Shown: positions 22,382 to 25,046 of the stretch, in pieces
How positions within the stretch are numbered: the first letter of the stretch is position 1
Layout: the number at the start of each line of letters is the position of its first letter
Program-made: the position numbers and the translations under genes
The notes under the pieces: model-generated
Told to the model about the DNA's origin: nothing
The model's input: the letters and a program-made list of their open reading frames with translations, nothing else
The model's database searches: none
Assembly (NCBI RefSeq): GCF_001722335.1
Contig: NZ_MIHA01000037.1
Span: 1-25,046, forward strand
Direction of reading: 5' to 3'
Length of the DNA stretch: 25,046 nt
Source: Mycolicibacterium flavescens
GTDB taxonomy: Bacteria; Actinomycetota; Actinomycetes; Mycobacteriales; Mycobacteriaceae

Positions 22382-22765
22382 TCAGCCACGATTCGGACCT
22401 TCTCCGGCAACCGCGACAACGCCGGTCAGCACCACGGCTGTCAGCTGGCGCCCGCGCTCGGTCAGCCGATACATGACCAACTTCCCCTGGCGCCGCGAGG
22501 ACACCAGGGACGCATTCTTGAGCTGGCGCAAATGGTGCGACACCAAACCCTGAGACAGGCCGACCACCCAGGCCATGTCACAGACGCACAATTCCTCGCC
22601 CGCGGCCAACGCGGCCGCAATAGACAGCCGCGTGCCATCTCCCAACCCACGCGCGGCTGCGGCGGCGGCCTGCACGGTGGCGCTGTCGGGCACCGCGGCC
22701 CGGATCTCCTCTGCGTGAAACAGGTCCAAACAGAGAAGATCGCAGGTATCGAGCGGCTCGGCCAT
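22382..22765 (-). CDS. cadC: CadC-like ArsR-family Cd/Pb/Zn-sensing repressor
   Basis: A 127-aa winged-helix repressor with the cysteine set of S. aureus CadC. C8 and C12 lie in DTCDLLCLDLF, and C60 and C62 in ELCVCDMAWV (CadC has C7, C11, C58 and C60). Residue spacing and the ELCVCD motif are almost identical. The recognition helix is SQGLVSHHLRQLKNASLV, and the wing RRQGKLVMYRL. It is a different sensor from the CmtR-like protein and stands head-to-head with the DsbA-like gene, with a palindrome over both start codons. It may control that gene and possibly the cadD region. The gene ends close to a GC-rich AT-poor gap. Confidence 0.9.
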   Translation of the reverse strand: MAEPLDTCDLLCLDLFHAEEIRAAVPDSATVQAAAAAARGLGDGTRLSIAAALAAGEELCVCDMAWVVGLSQGLVSHHLRQLKNASLVSSRRQGKLVMYRLTERGRQLTAVVLTGVVAVAGEGPNRG

Positions 22766-22792
22766 ATCGATATACTAAAGTACGTTGATATG
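22763..22792. promoter_or_regulatory. Palindromic operator spanning both divergent start codons
   Basis: The two starts (cadC at 22765, the DsbA-like gene at 22790) are separated by 24 bp. The sequence from CATATCGATATAC to GTACGTTGATATG is an imperfect inverted repeat (10 of 13 arm bases pair) that includes both start codons. It matches the AT-rich type of ArsR/CadC operator. There is no room for ribosome binding sites, so leaderless mRNAs are likely. Confidence 0.55.
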
Positions 22793-23476
22793 AACATGAA
22801 AGGGTTCGGAGCGATCCTGACCAACACCCGCGTTTTGTTGACCGTCTTCGTCATCGCGGTGGCGACGATCGGGACCGCGGTGTTCCTCTCGGTCCGCGAC
22901 ACCGACTCGGGGTCGCCCACCATCGAACTAGATGGGACAGCCGGACAGACTGTCCGGGAGAACAGTCACCGGCTCAACTCAGTACCCGACAGCGAGGTCT
23001 ATTTCGTCGAGTTCCTCGACTTCGAGTGCGAAGGCTGCCGGGCGCTCTATCCCGCGGTCGAGCAGCTGCGCGCCGAGTACGGCGACCGGGTGAACTTCGT
23101 GCTGCGCTACTTCCCGCTGCGCTCCCACTTCAACGCCGAGCGCGCCGCACGCGCGGTGGAAGCCGCCGCCCAGCAAGGCCAACTCGAAGCCATGTACCGC
23201 AAAATGTATGAGACACAAGCCCAGTGGGGCGAAAAGCAGACCCCCGCCGATGACGTGTTCCGCGGCTTCGCCCAACAGCTCGGCCTGGACATGGAGGCCT
23301 TCGACGCCACCTACAACGACCCCGCGACCCTGGAACGCATCCAACTCGACATCGCCGACGGCGCCGCACTCGGCGTGCAGGGAACTCCCACCTTCTTCAT
23401 CAACGACGAACGGATCCAGCCCCGCAGCTACGACGACCTGACCACGGCACTCGACCAGGCCTTGGAACGTGGATAG
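22790..23476 (+). CDS. DsbA-like membrane-anchored thiol oxidoreductase
   Basis: A 228-aa protein from ATG 22790; ATG 22796 is nearly equal. Residues 14-36 form a signal anchor (RVLLTVFVIAVATIGTAVFL). The thioredoxin-like domain begins with VYFVEFLDFECEGCRALYPA. The active site CEGC (80-83) replaces the usual CPHC, and the cis-proline is in GVQGTPTFFINDE. A helical insert (AARAVEAAAQQGQLEAMYRK) is typical of DsbA and of the BdbD group. It should form or exchange disulfides outside the membrane. It is divergently controlled with the CadC-like sensor, which suggests induction by heavy metal. Half-site S3 follows its stop. Confidence 0.85.
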   Translation: MNMKGFGAILTNTRVLLTVFVIAVATIGTAVFLSVRDTDSGSPTIELDGTAGQTVRENSHRLNSVPDSEVYFVEFLDFECEGCRALYPAVEQLRAEYGDRVNFVLRYFPLRSHFNAERAARAVEAAAQQGQLEAMYRKMYETQAQWGEKQTPADDVFRGFAQQLGLDMEAFDATYNDPATLERIQLDIADGAALGVQGTPTFFINDERIQPRSYDDLTTALDQALERG

Positions 23477-23481
23477 GGCCA

Positions 23482-23500
23482 CTGTCTCGTTTTCTAGCAG
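23482..23500 (+). repeat. Recombinase-type half-site S3
   Basis: CTGTCTCGTTTTCTAGCAG begins six bases after the stop of the DsbA-like gene and lies between it and the convergent thioredoxin-like gene. It shares the TGTCTCGTTnTCTAG core with S1 and S4 but has its own right half. Hybrid recombination sites would look like this. Confidence 0.45.
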
Positions 23501-23526
23501 GACGCGCGAATATCCTGAGCCCAGGT

Positions 23527-23853
23527 TCACAAGCCGTCAATCAGCCGATCAGCAGCCCGCCGCAGCAACGCCCCGGCCAGCTGTGTGACCGTCGGCAACC
23601 CCATCAGGCCCGCATCGGTCTGGTACAGCCGGCACGCCAACTCCGTCACCGGCAGCGCATCGTCAAAAGCGTCTGTGCCATCGAGGAGGATGGTTGGAGA
23701 GCCCGCGAACGGCAAGGCCGCCGCCTCTTTGTCCGTAGTGACTCGCCGATAGGTGATCTCGACGTCAACCAGTCCTGCTGCTGCCGCATCCACACGGGCA
23801 CCCGCTTCCTGCCAGTTCGGGCATCCGTCGAAATAGAGAATCTCTACTCTCAT
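23527..23853 (-). CDS. Small thioredoxin-like protein with CPNW motif
   Basis: A 108-aa protein from ATG 23853. The N-terminus reads RVEILYFDGCPNWQEA; the thiol site is C11-P-N-W14, with only one cysteine where thioredoxins have two. The strand-turn region AGSPTILLDGTDAFDD carries the cis-proline. This matches small proteins called DF family (seleno)protein or thioredoxin-like, often found near mercury and organomercury genes; the homologous position may hold selenocysteine in others. It should act in the cytoplasm as no signal peptide is visible. It is the only gene between half-sites S3 and S4, so it looks like a single-gene cassette. Confidence 0.75.
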   Translation of the reverse strand: MRVEILYFDGCPNWQEAGARVDAAAAGLVDVEITYRRVTTDKEAAALPFAGSPTILLDGTDAFDDALPVTELACRLYQTDAGLMGLPTVTQLAGALLRRAADRLIDGL

Positions 23854-23923
23854 GTGCCAATTGTGGACGTCCTCGCTAAGGGATCACCCCCCAAGCAAGG
23901 ACATCTCCGCCATCCCACCCTGA

Positions 23924-24054
23924 ATCTCGTTTCTAGAGAAACGAGACAGGGCTAGCCGCCCTCAACGGGGCCTGCGTTACTGCAGGTCGCGCTGTCTCGT
24001 TTCTTGTCTCATTCCGCGTGTCTCAGATCTCGACTGTCGGCGGCCAATGAGACA
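23924..24054. other. Res-like recombination site region upstream of the serine recombinase
   Basis: A near-perfect dyad lies at 23924-23949: TCTCGTTTCT, then AG, then AGAAACGAGA followed by CAG. It may be the crossover subsite. Beyond it TGTCTC occurs at 23993, 24005 and 24019, and GAGACA at 24049, with the outer pair TGTCTCA/TGAGACA about 36 bp apart. Tn3-type resolvase sites have this layout of one core and two accessory subsites directly before the gene. Confidence 0.55.
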
Positions 24055-24062
24055 GTCGTCGC

Positions 24063-24647
24063 ATGACGGCGATCCTGGGCTACGCCCGAGTCAGTACCAC
24101 CGGCCAGGACCTCGACGCGCAGCTGGCTGTGCTCGCGGCCGCCGGCGTCGACGCGGGCCGAATTTTCACCGACAAGCTCTCGGGGTCGGCCAGAACGGAG
24201 CGCCCTGGACTTGCTGCGATGCTCGACTACGCGCGAGCTGGGGACACGGTAGTCGTGGCGGCTGTTGACCGGCTCGGCCGTTCGGTTGCCGAAGTCACTC
24301 GCACCATCGCCGACTTCGGTGAACGCCAGATCATGTTGCGCACGCTCCGGGAAGGGGTCGACACCGCCACTCCTGCAGGCCGCGCCGTGGCGGCCATCAT
24401 GGCGACCCTCGCTGAACTCGAACTCGAACTGGGCCGGGAACGCCGCGCCGCCTCCCGCCATTCACGCCGTTCACGGCAGCTACCAGCGACAAAGCCAACA
24501 AAGCTCAGCCCCGATCGGCAAGAGCAGCTGCGACGCCTGGCAGCAACGGGAGAACCTGTTACGGAGCTTGCTGCCGCATTTGGGATCGGCCGGGCCACCG
24601 CCTACCGATATCTCGCAAATGACGAAGCGACGCAACAAAATGCCTGA
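24063..24647 (+). CDS. Serine recombinase of the resolvase/invertase (Pin/TnpR) type
   Basis: A 194-aa small serine recombinase, which cuts DNA through a serine at the middle of two inverted half-sites. The catalytic S11 is in GYARVSTTGQDLDAQ, with R9 and the conserved VDRLGRS segment (68-74). The helix-turn-helix for DNA recognition is at the C-terminus (TELAAAFGIGRATAYRYLAN, about 168-187). No transposase follows. The gene begins eight bp after the res-like region, so it can act on its own upstream sites and on related sites at S1-S4. The last codons overlap the start of the TIGR02391-like gene. Invertase or resolvase roles cannot be told apart here. Confidence 0.92.
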   Translation: MTAILGYARVSTTGQDLDAQLAVLAAAGVDAGRIFTDKLSGSARTERPGLAAMLDYARAGDTVVVAAVDRLGRSVAEVTRTIADFGERQIMLRTLREGVDTATPAGRAVAAIMATLAELELELGRERRAASRHSRRSRQLPATKPTKLSPDRQEQLRRLAATGEPVTELAAAFGIGRATAYRYLANDEATQQNA

Positions 24648-24981
24648 GCAAGCCTGGAAGCTCGGGACCTTAACCGCGGTGGCACAAGTGCTTGGCGACA
24701 CCCAAGACGGCCTCAACGGATATCAGATTGGTCAGCTGCTCGGCCGGCTGAATATGGAAGACCCCGGAGCCGGTCTGACCAAATGGAAACGGCTGGAGGA
24801 GGCGTTCGTACGCCGACAGAACACCGATGGCCATCCGCAGCGGATCATCACGTTCATTCAGCACGCTATGGACCCCACCAACTACGTCGGCAGACCTGAG
24901 CTGTTCACGCTGCGCCAAGGGTTGCGTCCAGCAGAGTGGTGTACGAGTCGAGACCTGATCAACGGTACCGGCGTGTCGTAG
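24640..24981 (+). CDS. TIGR02391/Ymh-type protein, truncated by the terminal repeat
   Basis: ATG 24640 lies inside the last codons of the recombinase gene (8-bp overlap), so they are one operon; ATG 24619 is an alternative. About 94 residues match the N-terminal part of the TIGR02391 family (Hypoth_Ymh): ALTAVAQVLGDTQDGLNG-like start, IGQLLGRLNMEDPGAGLTKW, KRLEEAFVRRQNTDG, ITFIQHAMDPTNYVGRPELF. The family continues with a sequence like LNEVLVFAGLRV after TLRQ. Here the frame turns to LRPAEWCTSRDLINGTGVS at exactly the repeat junction and stops at 24981. The conserved C-terminal domain is therefore lost; a working protein is unlikely. Confidence 0.7.
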   Translation: MPEQAWKLGTLTAVAQVLGDTQDGLNGYQIGQLLGRLNMEDPGAGLTKWKRLEEAFVRRQNTDGHPQRIITFIQHAMDPTNYVGRPELFTLRQGLRPAEWCTSRDLINGTGVS

Positions 24982-25046
24982 CCGAGTGATTGAAGGTCAT
25001 CGCGTGATTCTTCGAGGGACCGTCCAAAGTCACTCGAGCAAAGGAA
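24920..25046. repeat. Right copy of the perfect 127-bp terminal inverted repeat
   Basis: Exact reverse complement of 1-127. The inner edge begins with GGTTGCGTCCAGCAGAGTGG and the outer edge ends with CAAAGGAA. The inner edge falls inside the TIGR02391-like gene, which continues as the family sequence only up to that point. The element beyond the edge is not visible. Confidence 0.95.

Overview
The window (25,046 bp, high GC) looks like the accessory part of a mycobacterial plasmid, or of a close actinomycete relative. The evidence is a TraA/TrwC-type (MobF) relaxase-helicase, an actinobacterial winged-helix plasmid replication protein, a small ParA ATPase with a ribbon-helix-helix (RHH) partner, an EspK-like ESX-associated protein and a CmtR-like metal sensor. 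No chromosomal housekeeping gene, rRNA or intact tRNA was seen.

Ends. Bases 1-127 are the exact reverse complement of 24920-25046. The two end genes, an unrecognised 117-aa ORF at the left and a TIGR02391/Ymh-type ORF at the right, both change to non-homologous sequence at that junction. The window is therefore either a replicon with terminal inverted repeats or, more likely, the unique segment between two inverted copies of a longer repeat.

Layout. 737-4493 (+): a three-gene overlapping operon of a membrane-anchored protein, an 818-aa-class EspK-like protein and an unknown protein. 4529-9109 (-): the relaxase, then a possible oriT, a small membrane protein and the replication protein (9962-11179, -) with a hairpin-rich leader. 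11371-13344: small plasmid genes, mostly on the minus strand, with a divergent RHH regulator and its GCATGC operator cluster. 13727-15612: a partition locus of parA and an RHH parB-like gene, flanked by three arrays of 6-bp half-sites placed exactly 8 bp apart. Arrays B and C enclose an Abi-like HEPN gene preceded by its own promoter and a short terminator-ended non-coding RNA, which resembles an RNA-antitoxin/abortive-infection unit. 15669-17281: small or decayed genes and an RHH-YfbU fusion.

Metal and thiol module (about 17385-23860): a CmtR-like sensor translationally coupled to an SPC-type P1B metal ATPase, CadD, a TlpA-like lipoprotein, a DUF3703 protein, a second sensor (CadC) divergent from a DsbA-like membrane thiol oxidoreductase, and a small CPxW thioredoxin-like protein. 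Together these suggest Cd/Pb/Zn efflux, metal sensing and thiol repair outside the membrane. A motif close to TGTCTCGTTTCTAGA occurs between genes in this module, all in one orientation, and again in the res-like region before a serine recombinase (24063-24647). This suggests the module was built as cassettes moved by that recombinase.

The most promising undescribed systems are the Abi-HEPN/non-coding RNA pair inside the partition locus and the serine-recombinase cassette array. All assignments come from reading the sequence; no database search was run.
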